Assembly (NCBI GenBank): GCA_030323885.1
Contig: CM059190.1
Location: 104,077,856 to 104,141,855, forward strand
Direction: 5' to 3'
DNA from: Branchipolynoe longqiensis
Taxonomy: Eukaryota; Annelida; Polychaeta; Phyllodocida; Polynoidae
Length of the DNA: 64,000 bases
The position numbers and the translations under genes were made by a program. The notes below the pieces were generated by a model. The model did no database searches and was not told where the DNA came from. It worked only from the letters and a program-made list of their open reading frames with translations. Numbering within the stretch: the first letter of the stretch is position 1; the number at the start of each line of letters is the position of its first letter. Below are positions 53,520 through 63,850 of this stretch, one piece after another.

Positions 53520-54260
53520 CTGTAAGTAGCGGTAGTCTATCCCCCCATCCCCCCCCCCCCCCCCCCACTCCGCGACCCTTAACCCCACCACACACATCGG
53601 CGACCCTTCAACCCCAGGTGTGGCGTCCCGAGTTTGACCGACCGGCCGGCCACAGCCCCGGGGCGGGCCACGGGCCACGGGCCGCGGGCCACTGGCCAGC
53701 GCCGGGTAGTGGCAGGTGATGGCCGGCGGGTCGGGACCGGGCGGTGATGGATGTGGATAGAGGGAGAGCTGGGGGAGGGGGGAGGAGCTCTCCTGTCCTG
53801 TCCTGTCTTGTCTCCCTTACCTCTGGGCGCCACTCACTACCGAGCAGCGTGGCGGCGTCAGCGGCGACAACGGCGGCGGCGGCGTCGTCGGCAGCGACCG
53901 CGGTGGCGGCGGCGGGAGTAACGGCGGCGGTACCGTTGTCCTGCCGGCACCGTGCCCTCGGCGATCTCCAGGCTTTGACGGCGGCAACGGCAGAGGCGGC
54001 GGCGGGGGCGGCGGCGGGGCAGAGTCGCCGACCGCCCGTGTCGTCCGTGCGGCCGGCAGGCGTGACTGTCGGGCCCGGTCTGCTACCCGCTCACTACCCT
54101 TCAGATACACATCCATCTGGGTCCTCCTGGCACTGCCACATCTTGGCCCTCCTCCTCCGGCCACCTGGTGGTCAAGCAGCGAGGAGCCCCGTCCCGCGCT
54201 CGTCACCGCCAGGGGGACGATGTGTACGCTGGACGCAGCGTCCCGGGGCGCAACAGCGCG
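53520..54260. other. GC- and CpG-rich region
   Basis: Poly-C at 53552-53566, GGGCCACGGGCC repeats at 53655-53690, GGCGGC triplets at 53850-53930 and 53980-54020. It could be a CpG island. A 196-codon plus frame (53744-54334) is Ala/Pro/Ser low complexity without domain or splice context, so it is not called a gene. A CTCF-like core (CCGCCAGGGGGAC) lies at 54206-54218. Confidence 0.5.
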
Positions 54261-54289
54261 TCCTCACTACAGCTGGGTGGGTGTCTGGG

Positions 54290-54745
54290 TGCTCCTTTAA
54301 GTTGAGTTATGTGAGTGTAACGCTAACACTGTAACAGTAACAGCACATTCTACTGATGGGTGCTCCTTTAAGTTGAATTAAGGTAATGTAACAATGCGTC
54401 CTACTGCTGCATGCTCCTTTAAGTTGAGCTAAGTGAATGTAACAACACGTCCTACTGCTGGGTGCTCCTTTAAGTTGAATTAAGTGAATGTAACACTAAT
54501 TGCAACAATGGGTCCTACTGCTGAGTGCTCCTTTAAGTTGAATTAAATGAATGTAGCATCATGTTCTACTGCTGGGTACTCCTTTAAGTTGAATTCAGTG
54601 AATGTAACAGCATGTTCTACTGCTGGGTGCTCCTTTAAGTTGAATTCAGTGAATGTAACAGCATGTTCTACTGCTGGGTGCTCCTTTAAGTTGAATTCAG
54701 TGAATGTAACAGCATGTCCTACTGCTGAGTGCTCCTGTAAAAGTG
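54290..54745. repeat. 51-bp minisatellite
   Basis: Nine units starting at 54291, 54362, 54413, 54464, 54527, 54577, 54629, 54680 and 54731, each with GTGCTCCTTTAAGTTGAATT and 'gtaacagcatgttctactgc'. The 17-codon period keeps a frame open, but no gene is inferred. Confidence 0.93.
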
Positions 54746-54999
54746 TAAGTGAGGTAAATGAGTGAGTGTGTGTGTGGGGGTGGATATAGTGTGTGTGTGT
54801 GTAGGAGATGTGATACACCAGCCCCGTTACTAGTATGTAAGTATAGTAATGCACACACAAGCACACACTCACTGACTGACTGAGGTTTCTTCACAGCGAC
54901 TGAGCCTCGACACCGGTAAAGTATCTCTCACAGCCTTCTCTATCCTTGCTCCTCTCTCCCCCTCTCACATTGGATTGATTGCGTCCAGGGAGTGGTTGA

Positions 55000-55135
55000 G
55001 TATGTAGGTAGGTATGTAGGTATGTAGGTATGTAGGTATGAGCCGGTGGTTGGTGGTTGTTGGTTGGTGGTGGTTGTTGGTTGGTGGTGGTTGTTGGTTG
55101 GTGGTGGTTGGTGGTTGGTGGTGGTTTGGTGGCTG
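55000..55135. repeat. (GGTATGTA)n and (GGTTGGTGGT)n repeats
   Basis: Two adjoining short-period arrays. Confidence 0.9.
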
Positions 55136-55139
55136 ATTG

Positions 55140-55795
55140 TGTATAAGAATCTGCAGTGCATATAACACACACACTGACACATGTATACATATATACACCT
55201 GTACACACAACCTACACACGCGCGCACACACAGATACACACCCGCGCGCGTGCGTGTGTGTGTGCGTCCGCAGCCAGAAGCTGGTACTGGTAAGTAGATA
55301 GGTATGTAGTAGGTAAGTAAATAAGTAGTACAACGACACACACTCTGGAGGGTCGCTATGGGTGCGACATTCCTGCACTGTCACACTGCGAGTACTGGCG
55401 GCGTAGCACACACACACCCCAGGCCCCAGTCGGCCCCCTCCCCGCCACACACAGGTCGCCGACACCCGGCGCCTCCCCCAACAGTCCCCCGGCGCTGCTC
55501 ACCAGTCCGCCGGCCTCTCCATCCAGGGCAGGCGGATAGGAAGGCAGGTACTCCTCACACAGCTCCTCCTCCTCCTACAGGTGGTCGCCCCGGTAATAAT
55601 CCTCTCGCTGGCATTATCCCACGCTGTGATGATTGCTTGCTCCAGGGTCTACCGACTGTCCGTCTCTCCCCTCCAGCCCCCACTCCACCTACCCCTCCTC
55701 CAACTTCTGCTCCTCCTCACCCCCCCCCCCCTCCAACTGCTGCTCCCACCCCCCTCCTCCTCCCTTGCCGACAGGTGGTTATAGGGCTGGGTGGT
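55140..55795. other. Non-coding, partly C-rich sequence
   Basis: (CA)n/(CG) dinucleotides at 55165-55265 (Z-DNA-prone), then C-rich DNA. Splice-like AG and GT pairs occur but no exon has support. Confidence 0.45.
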
Positions 55796-55799
55796 ACTG

Positions 55800-55915
55800 G
55801 TAGTGTTAGTGGTGTGGTGGTGTGGTGGTGTGGTGATGGTGTGGTGGTGGTAGTGGTGGTGGTGTGGTGGTGGTGTGGTGGTGATGGTGTGGTGATGGTG
55901 TGGTGATGGTGGTAC
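55800..55915. repeat. (GGTGGTGT)n repeat
   Basis: GTGGTG units with GAT interruptions. Confidence 0.9.
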
Positions 55916-56680
55916 TCCTACCCGTAGTAAAGTATTATGCATGTGCTCCTCCCTACTGGAGGAAAATGGGTGAGATTTCTTTTCTCCTCCTTTCTCCCCT
56001 CCCTCTCCCCCTCTCTCCTCCCCTTCTCCTCTCCCTTCTCCCGGGGCTGCCCTCCTGCGAACCTACTGAAGATTGATAGCAGTACTAACTAATAATAACA
56101 AACCACGTGTCGAGGGGTATTGCCAAGCTTCTCACAACCCCCGCCTCCCCCCCCCCTCCCCGCCTCCTCTCCCCCCCGCTCCTCTCCCCCCGCTCCCCCA
56201 CCCCCCACCCCCCGCCGCTCGCCTCACAGGGCACGGCGGAATGTAGGACTGTGAGCTTTGATTGATATAATGATGGTATCGCTGCAAGGTGAATTGATGG
56301 CGGCGCGCGGTGAGAGGCGGGGAGTGTGTGTGGGGGGGGGGAGAGGGTGCAGCCGAGGGGAGATATGTGATGTGTGGTGTGTGGAGGTGTGTGCGGAGTA
56401 AGTGATTGGGTATGAGAGGAGGAGGAGGCGGGGTGTGGGGCTACTTGTGGTGGTGGTTTTTACACCATTAAAAAAGCACATGTAATCCACGTGTGTTGGC
56501 GAGAGACCAGAGCCCACAATGCACTGCGGGCTCGATGCTCCTGCCGGCCTGTCCTGCCGGTCAGGCGGCTTGGTGTCGGCGGCAGCTCCGGCCTCGGTGA
56601 CGGCTGGGATGGTCCGGGGGTGTTCCAGGTAACAGCTGACCACGTGCAGTTTATTGCTGCCTGTAATGGATGGCGAGAGA
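55916..56680. other. Non-coding, C-rich and unique pieces
   Basis: C/T tract at 55980-56045, poly-C-rich 56135-56220. No gene supported. Confidence 0.45.
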
Positions 56681-56785
56681 CAGACAGAGACAGACAGAGA
56701 CAGACAGAGAGAGACAGAGACAGACAGACAGAGACAGATAGAGACAGACAGAGACAGATAGAGACAGACAGAGACAGACAGAGTT
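56677..56785. repeat. (GACAGACAGA)n repeat
   Basis: AGAGACAGAC units. Confidence 0.92.
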
Positions 56786-56871
56786 AGGCTTTGGTTCCTG
56801 TCCTCTTCTTGCCTCTGGTTCACAAGTTCTTCCTCTCACTGTGTGTGTGTGTGGAGGGGGGGGGGTGAGTT

Positions 56872-56930
56872 GTAACTTGTAACTTGTAACTTGTAACTTG
56901 TAGTTGTAATTGTAGTTGTAGTTGTAGTCC
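56872..56930. repeat. (TTGTAAC)n and (GTTGTA)n repeat
   Basis: Short tandem array. Confidence 0.85.
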
Positions 56931-56946
56931 TCCAGGAGGTATAGGT

Positions 56947-57053
56947 TGGTTGGTCTTTGGTTGTTGGAGTTTTACGTCCTGGCAACCAGTAGGTAAGTTG
57001 GTTGGTTGGTTGCTTGCTTGCTTATTGGGGTCTTACGTCCTGGCAACAAGGAG
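56947..57053 (-). repeat. SINE family A, two tandem tails
   Basis: Two copies of 'gttggagttttacgtcctgg' / 'tattggggtcttacgtcctg' about 50 bp apart, with GGTT and GCTT repeats between them. No SINE body. Confidence 0.75.
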
Positions 57054-57550
57054 GTAGATAAATCGATAGATCCACACACAAATATATATGTGTGCCTCAC
57101 AACACACACGCAAACACACACGTGTGGGGGTTATTTAGGAATATAAATATAAATATATCTACACACACGCGCGTACACACGCGCACACTCACATACATGC
57201 ACACAGGTATGGCACCGCCGCACTGCCCCCTAGCGTCGATCCTCTACAGCGGCGCGTCCCTCTCCGCGCTGATCACCAAGTCAAGGCGACACCACCAGGG
57301 GGCGCGACACCGCGTCGTCCTCGGAGACACGCGTTGGCGTCCGTGGTGGGTGGATGGTCGGTCGATGTATGTGTGTTCAAACTAAGAAGTCCAGGCCCTG
57401 CCTCCCCACCGCCTCCAATGTACACTAGTTCAGTAAGTAAGTAGAGGCGAGGTGGGGCGAGGTGAGTTGAGGGGGAGGGAAGGCCGCCTGTGTCTCCTGC
57501 TCCTGCTCCTCCTCTCGCCGCTCTGGGTACCCACGGTGCCAGAGGAGCGC
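57054..57550. other. Unique sequence with paired CTCF-like sites
   Basis: 57054-57200 is (CA)n/(CG) rich. 57205-57360 is GC-rich and holds the motif pair. No gene called. Confidence 0.45.
57222..57306. promoter_or_regulatory. Two CTCF-like motifs in opposite orientation
   Basis: 57222-57236 in reverse complement reads GCTAGGGGGCAGTG. 57292-57306 reads CCACCAGGGGGCGCG on the plus strand. Both match the core consensus and are 70 bp apart. Confidence 0.4.
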
Positions 57551-57620
57551 TGTGGTGGTGGTGGTGGTGGTGGTGGTGGTGGTGACAGTGGTGTGTGGAC
57601 TGTTGCAGGTGGTGGTGGTG
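57551..57620. repeat. (GGT)n trinucleotide repeat
   Basis: GTGGTG units around 57553-57585 and 57608-57620. Confidence 0.85.
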
Positions 57621-57734
57621 GCAGCGGCAGGTTCTGTAGGCGGTCCCCCAGCACGGCGTGCCCGCTCTCTCTGTCCGTCCGTCTCCCCTGCCGTCTGCCG
57701 GCCGTATGGTCCCGTCCCAGCTTTGCTCATCTGA

Positions 57735-57945
57735 GCCCCGCCCTCCCTCCCGCCCCCCCCCCCCTCACCCCTCCCCACCTCGACGCGGGGACAGTGATGT
57801 GCGGGAGAACGCACGGCCAACCAAAACGACCCCCGCCCTCCTCTCCCTTTCCCTCCGCCTTCCCCCTCCCTCCCCCCTTTCCCCCCAATCCCCCTCCTCT
57901 TTTCCCTCCCACTCATCCCCCCCCCCCCCTACACACAAACACACT
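57735..57945. repeat. C-rich CCCTCCC tract
   Basis: Pyrimidine-rich with several C runs. Confidence 0.8.
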
Positions 57946-58019
57946 TGGCCGTCACCGTTCCGGACCATCAACATACGACCCCACGTCACGACGAAGCAGC
58001 TTTCCAATTCCGATTCCAG

Positions 58020-58835
58020 TTTGGTTTCTGTTGCTGTTGTTGTTGCTGTTGCAGTTACTGCTACAGTTGATGTTGCAGTTGTTGTTGCTGTTGCAATAAC
58101 TGTTGTAGTTGCTCTAGCAGTTACTGTTGTTGTTGCAGTTACTGTTGGTATTGCATTTCCTGTTGCTGTAGCAGTTATGGTTGGTGTTGCAATTGCTGCA
58201 GGAGTTGGTTGTTGCCCTTGCAGCTACTGCTACTTTTGCTATTACAGCTGCTGTTGCATTTACTGTTGCTGTTGTAGGTTATGTTGTTGTTGCAGCTGCT
58301 GTTGCAATTGTTGTTGCAGTTGCTGTTGCAGTTGCAGTTACTGTTGTTATTGCAGTTACTGTTGCAGTTGCTGTTGCTGTCGCAGTTACTGTTGGTATTG
58401 CAGTTGCTGTTGCAGTTGCTGTTGTTATTGCAGTTACTGTTGCTGTTGCAGTTGCTGTTGCTGTTGCAGTTACTGTTGTTATTGCAGTTACTCTTGCAGT
58501 TGCTGTTGCTGTTGCAGTTGTGGTTGGTGTTGCAATTGCTGTTGGAGTTGTTGTTGCCATTGCAGGTAATGCTACTTTTGCTATTACAGCTGCTGTTGCA
58601 GTTTCTGTTGCTGTTGCAGTTACTGTTGCTGTTGCAGTTTCTTTTGCAGTTGGCATTACTGTTTCATTTCTTGCTGCAGTTGCTATTGTTGCTGTTGCAG
58701 TTACTATTGCTTTTACAATTGCTGTTGCAGCTGCTGCTCCAGTTGCTGCTGCAGTTGCTGGTGCTGCTGAAATTGCTGCTCCAGTTGCTGGTTCTGCTGC
58801 AGTTGCTGCTGCAGTTGATTGTGTTGTTGTTGGCT
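58020..58835. repeat. (GTTGCT/GTTGCA)n hexamer array
   Basis: 800 bp of GTTGCTGTTGCAGTTACT-type units. Its open frames encode Ala-Val or Leu/Gln repeats and are artefacts. Confidence 0.95.
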
Positions 58836-58859
58836 GTCTCTATTGATATTTGTTTATAT

Positions 58860-58925
58860 AAAGTTGAATAATCTGATGGTTTTGAGTTTCTGTCATTTTT
58901 ATAGTTAAATATATTAGGCTCCCAT
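58860..58925. mobile_element. MITE family K, end fragment
   Basis: 'aaagttgaataatctgatgg', 'ttttgagtttctgtcatttt'. Similar fragments at 59900-59970 and 60868-60945. Confidence 0.55.
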
Positions 58926-58934
58926 TCCAGTTTG

Positions 58935-59895
58935 GCTGTTGTAGTTGTTGTTGCAGTTAGTGGTGTTGTACTGTTGTTGCTCTTACTGTTGCTGCTGCAG
59001 TTAGTGGTGTTCGCCCTGTTGTTGCTGTTACTGTTGCTACTGCAGTTAGTGGTGTTCGCCCTGTTGTTGCTGTTGGAGTTAGTGGTGTTGGTCCTGTAGA
59101 TTTTGTTGCTGTTGGAGTTAGTGGTGTTGGTCCTGTAGGTCTTGTTGTTGTTGCACTTAGTGGTGTTGGTACTGTTGTTGCTGTTACTGTTGCAGTTATT
59201 GGTGTTAGTACTGTTGTTGCTGTTACTGTTGCAGTTAGTGGTGTTGATACTGTTGTTGCTGTTACTGTTGCAGTTAGTGGTGTTGGTACTGTTGTTGCTG
59301 TTACTGTTGCAGTTAGTGGTGTTGGTACTGTTGTTGCTGTTACTGTTGCAGTTAGTGGTGTTGGTACTGTTGTTGCTGTTACTGTTGCAGTTAGTGGTGT
59401 TGGTACTGTTGTTGCTGTTACTGTTGCAGTTAGTGGTGTTGGTACTGTTGTTGCTGTTACTGTTGCAGTTAGTGGTGCTGGTACTGTTGTTGCTGTTACT
59501 GTTGCAGTTAGTGGTGTTGGTACTGTTGTTGCTGTTACTTTTGCAGTTAGTGGTGTTGGTACTGTTGTTGCTCTTACTGTTGCAGTTAGTGGTGTTGGTA
59601 CTGTTGTTGCTCTTACTGTTGCAGTTAGTGGTGTGGGTACTGTTGTTGCTTTTACTGTTGCAGTTAGTGGTGTTGGTACTGTTGTTGCTGTTACTGTTGC
59701 AGTTAGTGGTGTTGGTACTGTTGTTGCTGTTACTGTTGCAGTTAGTTTTGTTTGTCCTGTTGTTACTGTTGCAGTTACTGGTGTTGGTACTGCTGTTGCT
59801 GTTACTGTTGTAGTTAGTGGTGTTGGTTCTGTTGTTGTTGCAGTTAGTGGTGTTGATTCTGTTTTTGCTCTTACTGTTGCTGTGACTGTCGATAT
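58935..59895. repeat. 39-bp minisatellite
   Basis: About 20 units of 'gttagtggtgttggtactgt' + 'tgttgctgttactgttgca', most regular at 59160-59800. The 13-codon period yields leucine-rich open frames without biological support. Confidence 0.96.
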
Positions 59896-59969
59896 CGGTT
59901 CATTTATAAGTGCTTAATACGATGGTTTCGACTTGATGTCATTTTAATAAAAAGTTAAATATATTAGGT

Positions 59970-60510
59970 CCCACTTCCACTTTGGGGTGCAATGGTTGTT
60001 GCTATTACATTGCTATTGTTTTTGCTGTGGCTACTGATGTTAATATCAATTTAAAGTTGTAAAGTGAATGCTTTGAGTTGCTGGCATTTAAAAAAAAAAA
60101 GATACGTATATTAGGTTAGTCTTTACACTCCATCTTACTTATATTACATAAGCAAGTAGATTATGATCATCAGCCCCCACTATCTATCTAAAACCAAGCA
60201 CACCAACATGACGTAAAGCCAAAACCATTTAGGCAATTTGTCCCCCACTGCTGGGTGAAAGAAAGCGCTTGCAGCTAAATGTGAGTTAGGCTGTCTCCGC
60301 TAATTAGATGCTGAATCATCAATATTAAACCAACCTTTACAGGAAGACGTGATTGGTGATTGCCACTGACTAGCATCGCTGGGGACTCGCTCTGAATCAC
60401 TTGATTAATATGCAATCACCTGCTCGATATTTTTAAATTAAGAAAAGAACATTATTTTATTGATTTTATTGATTTGATTGATTTCTTTTATATTTTGGAT
60501 ACTTAAACAT
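59970..60510. other. AT-rich non-coding sequence
   Basis: A MITE K-like piece near 60055-60110; otherwise unrecognised. Confidence 0.45.
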
Positions 60511-60810
60511 TTTTTTTACTGATGCATTTATTCACCCTGTTCATAACATATAAGTGTGTTAACATTTGTTTTCCTCGCTGGGCAGCACTAATCATATTTG
60601 ATTTAAATCATTTGAATTTAGTTTTTGTAATAATTTAGGTTTTCTTGCTTCTTGTTTATGTTTTGTAACTGTTTGTAGATTGCAAACAGTCCAATATCCA
60701 GCTTTCACTATTCTTTGTGTTAATCCATTTAAGCATCATCTGTTTTGCTCGGTTAAATTAACTTGAAGTTAAACACTGCTATGTTTTCTGAATTCTGTGT
60801 TGCAGCTGGC
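60511..60810 (-). mobile_element. CR1/L2-like LINE 3' end, inverted copy
   Basis: Co-linear in reverse complement with 12650-12985: 'gcagcactaatcatatttga', 'gttttgtaactgtttgtaga', 'attgcaaacagtccaatatc'. Mostly 3' UTR; coding remnant eroded. Confidence 0.7.
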
Positions 60811-61324
60811 ATTTTAAATCGGAACATTTGTATAAGGTAAGTTGATTCATGTAATGTTGGATTATTCATGTTAAAGTTGCAGAATCGGATTAAAGCATTA
60901 CAGTTTCTAAATTAAAACGCACATATGTATGTCCAACTTGGATCCTGGTCCCCACACATTCCTCATTAATTGCAGTTTGGTGCTTGAACGCTATGCTACG
61001 CGGTATATCTCAAGCTAAGCAAAAGCGTCATCAGACGAATGATCATCTCCTTCACCCACCAGATTCTCTGACTGTAGTTACGCCCATGACCAATGTGCCA
61101 CCGCACATTCCAAGCACAAATTGGACTCAGTGGGCATTGACGAATTCACAACAAATGATGAGTTGATGTCGTTATCGCCAACGATGGACAACCAAGATAG
61201 ATAGATAGCTCAAAAACAAGCATAAAAACCTAATGTCCAGCGTTTCAGTAAATTGGGCAAATTTACACTTCAACTATCTGCAAGGCATTTATAATGAAAG
61301 ATATTTCAACTTAAAGTAAAGGAG
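60811..61324. other. Non-coding sequence with MITE K fragment
   Basis: 60868-60945 resembles the MITE K end ('ttaaagttgcagaatcggat'). The rest is unrecognised. Confidence 0.45.
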
Positions 61325-61382
61325 ATTATTTGTTTATTGGAGTTTTGCGTCCTGACGATATTTAAGGTCATATTAGGATGGG
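61325..61382 (-). repeat. SINE family A, tail fragment
   Basis: 'tattggagttttgcgtcctg' and loop to 'attaggatggg'. Confidence 0.7.
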
Positions 61383-61481
61383 AAAGGAGATTATAATTTT
61401 CAACTTAGGATACGTGTCTAAATTATGGCAGAAACGCAAATTCATTGAATTATGTAATTTAAAAATAATTGTTGAATCTAA

Positions 61482-62432
61482 AGGCCCAGTCACATACACG
61501 TTAGTGGACGTAGTTGAACGTAATGCAGGCTAACGTAGTTGAACATAGTTGAACGTAGGTGAACGTAGTTGAAAATAATTGAACGTAGTTGAACGTAGTT
61601 GACCATAGTTGAATGTACCAGAGAAGTATGGATACCGGTATGTTCAACATAGTTGAATGTAGTTGACCGTAGTTGAACGTAGTTGAACGTAGTTGAATGT
61701 AGTTTAATGTACCAGAGAAGTATAAATACCGGTATGTTCAATGTAGTTGAACGTAGTTGAACGTATTTGAACATAGTTGAACATAGTTGAGCATAGTTGA
61801 ATGTACCAGAGAAGTATGGATACCGGTATGTTCAACTACGTTCAACTACGTTCAGTCATCGCTGACATTCAAACACATTGTACTAAGTTGCGTTGATATT
61901 TTGGCCCTGTGCCAAAAGTTCTACACTGCAGACAGTATGCATGAGCTTTTTACTAAGGTAAAACAGGAAAACATTTTAGCCTTTTTGAGGGCAGCTGGAC
62001 TGTAGCACCTCATATAGTTTACTAAATAGATTCTATCAATTATTAATAGAACTTTTCTTTTTCTATGGGAATTTGTTTCCCTTGACCACAAATATATGAT
62101 TGTGAGCTTTCTAATTTAATGACTGTCTATTAGCCCTTAATTGATTGTCTGCTTTTATATGTAAAAGCGATGGTTTGAACAAAAAACAAACATTTCTCGC
62201 CGTTACATGGCCTATGCTGCCGACATGGTGTAAAGCAACCACCAATCAATCAATCAATCAACTATGTTCAACTACGTTCAACTACATTCAACTACGTTCA
62301 ACTACGTTCAACTACATTCAACTACATTCAACTACTTTCAACTACGTTCAACTACGTTCAACTACGTTCAACTACGTTCAACTACGTTCAACTACGTTCA
62401 ACTACGTTCAACTACGTTCAACTACGTTCAAC
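61482..62432. mobile_element. Fold-back element 4, split by a LINE
   Basis: Left end AGGCCCAGTCACATACACGT like element 3. The left arm of GTTGAACGTA units turns into TTCAACTACG at ~61830. The array is interrupted at 61854-62260 by a LINE 3' end and continues at 62261-62432 as 17 TTCAACTACG decamers. The right terminus is missing. Confidence 0.78.
61854..62260 (+). mobile_element. LINE 3' end inserted in fold-back element 4
   Basis: Matches 46189-46608. The coding remnant LKHIVLSCVDILALCQKFYT ends at a stop near 62005. The 3' UTR hairpin and (ATCA)n tail follow. 5'-truncated. Confidence 0.88.
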
Positions 62433-62439
62433 AAGGTAT

Positions 62440-62880
62440 TTAGATTCAATTAGATTATTCTGCTTTAACCAGAATATTCATATCCAATCATATGAATCCT
62501 ATTCAATCAGCTGATTGACATTCAGTCTGATTAACCATATTCAATGATATGATCGATATTCAACGAATGCTTTAATTTTCAATCACATAGTGGCAAATAA
62601 ATCAGTTTATTTATAATATTCAATCAGGTGTTTGGTAATTAATCATGTTTCATATTCAATCAGTTATTTCCATGCTTAAGCAGATAAGTAAAATTCAATC
62701 ACATGATTGAGTTTTAATCAAATAATCCATATTCAATCCCATGATTCATATTCAATCAGGTGATTCGTATTCAGACAGATAATCCATATTCATTTAAGGA
62801 AATCATACCCCATCAGATATTCCAAACTCCATCAGATGGTCAGTCAGGTGATTGATATTCAATGAGATGTTTTCGATTCA
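62440..62880. repeat. Degenerate ATATTCAATCAGATGATT repeat
   Basis: About 20 diverged units of ~20 bp, related in wording to the 15-bp ATATTCAATATGAT satellite at 33830. Confidence 0.7.
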
Positions 62881-62884
62881 AATT

Positions 62885-63172
62885 GAGCTGTGTGTCTTGG
62901 TTTTGAAAATTTAATAGTTCCATCGGACTATGCAGTTTTAAGGGGATGATCTATTATTAATGGCGTCTCTGAGAACGCGGAGACATCTGCGGGGAACGCC
63001 GGTCGGGGTCCGTCATGGCCACCCACGGGCTCACACCCGCAGCGGTGGCGCCACCTGGTGTTTCAGACAGGAAGCTCTGTAGGCGTCTCGACTACGGTGG
63101 TCCGAAGACGCGACTGACGCTTACAGGGTAGGGTATATATGGCTCAAGAGGCTGAAGTCAGTTTGTTTGAGT
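62885..63172. other. Unique sequence with MITE K end
   Basis: 62890-62942 is a MITE K end ('catcggactatgcagtttta'). 62960-63130 is GC-rich and contains GGTGGCGCCACC, the family F palindrome. Confidence 0.45.
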
Positions 63173-63173
63173 G

Positions 63174-63500
63174 CTGTTGTTGGTTAGTTGTTGTTTTACA
63201 TCCTAGCAACATCTAAAGGTCATATCAGGACTGGCACCGACTTTTGACAGTGCACACTCATGGTGACTTATACTGCTGCCCCACTGGGAGATCAGACCAC
63301 CATGACCCAATATCCCACTCAGTCACATTATCCTGACACTGAGCTAACCATTCCTTGCCCTATCCTATTCATGTCGATTGCCTGGCTAGGAAGCGACACA
63401 TATCAATCTTAAAGCCATTGGTTTGCCTCGACCGGGAACCAAACTCCCGACCTTCCACACGCGAGGCCTGCGCTCTATTAATTAGGCCACCGTGCCCAGT
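63174..63500 (-). repeat. SINE family A, full length
   Basis: Complete minus-strand copy from the TTACATCC tail to the head at 63480-63500. Confidence 0.9.
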
Positions 63501-63507
63501 TTGACTG

Positions 63508-63756
63508 TTGTTGTTGGTGGTGGTGGTTGTTGTTGTTTTCGTCCTAGCAACATATAAGGTCATATCAGGACGGGGTTTGATTGTTTGTTGGGGTTCTACG
63601 TCCTAGCAACATCTATGGTCATATCAGGACGAGGTTTGATTGTTTGTTGGGGTTCTACGTCCCAGCAACATATATGGTCATATCAGGACGAGTACCGATT
63701 TGCGACAGTGCGCACTCATGGCGACTTTATAGTGCTGCCCTACTGGGAGACTAGGC
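63508..63756 (-). repeat. SINE family A with three tandem 59-bp tails
   Basis: The terminal stem-loop unit occurs three times (starts 63541, 63600 and 63659), joined by TTTGATTGTTTGTTGGGGTT linkers, followed by a truncated body ending near 63756. Confidence 0.88.
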
Positions 63757-63850
63757 CGTGATAGATAATCATTTGACACATATATTTATCACCTTAGATT
63801 GCACATTCGTGTGGTTATAATGCTCCCCGACACTTTTCGAATTGGTTGTG

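Noticed and set aside
52693..53595. 300-codon Ser/Pro/Leu-rich minus-strand frame
   Set aside because: Lies on the polypurine tract; composition alone explains the absence of stops.
53744..54334. 196-codon Ala-rich frame in the GC-rich region
   Set aside because: Low-complexity GCG/GGC repeats keep it open. No recognisable domain, and it runs into the 51-bp minisatellite.
54893..55295. Micro-exons at 54898-54916 and 55272-55287 flanked by AG and GT(A)A
   Set aside because: The splice-like dinucleotides are there, but exons under 20 bp without other coding evidence are expected by chance.
58020..59900. Leucine- or Ala/Val-rich frames resembling membrane proteins
   Set aside because: They follow the 6-bp and 39-bp periods exactly, and alternative frames are equally open.
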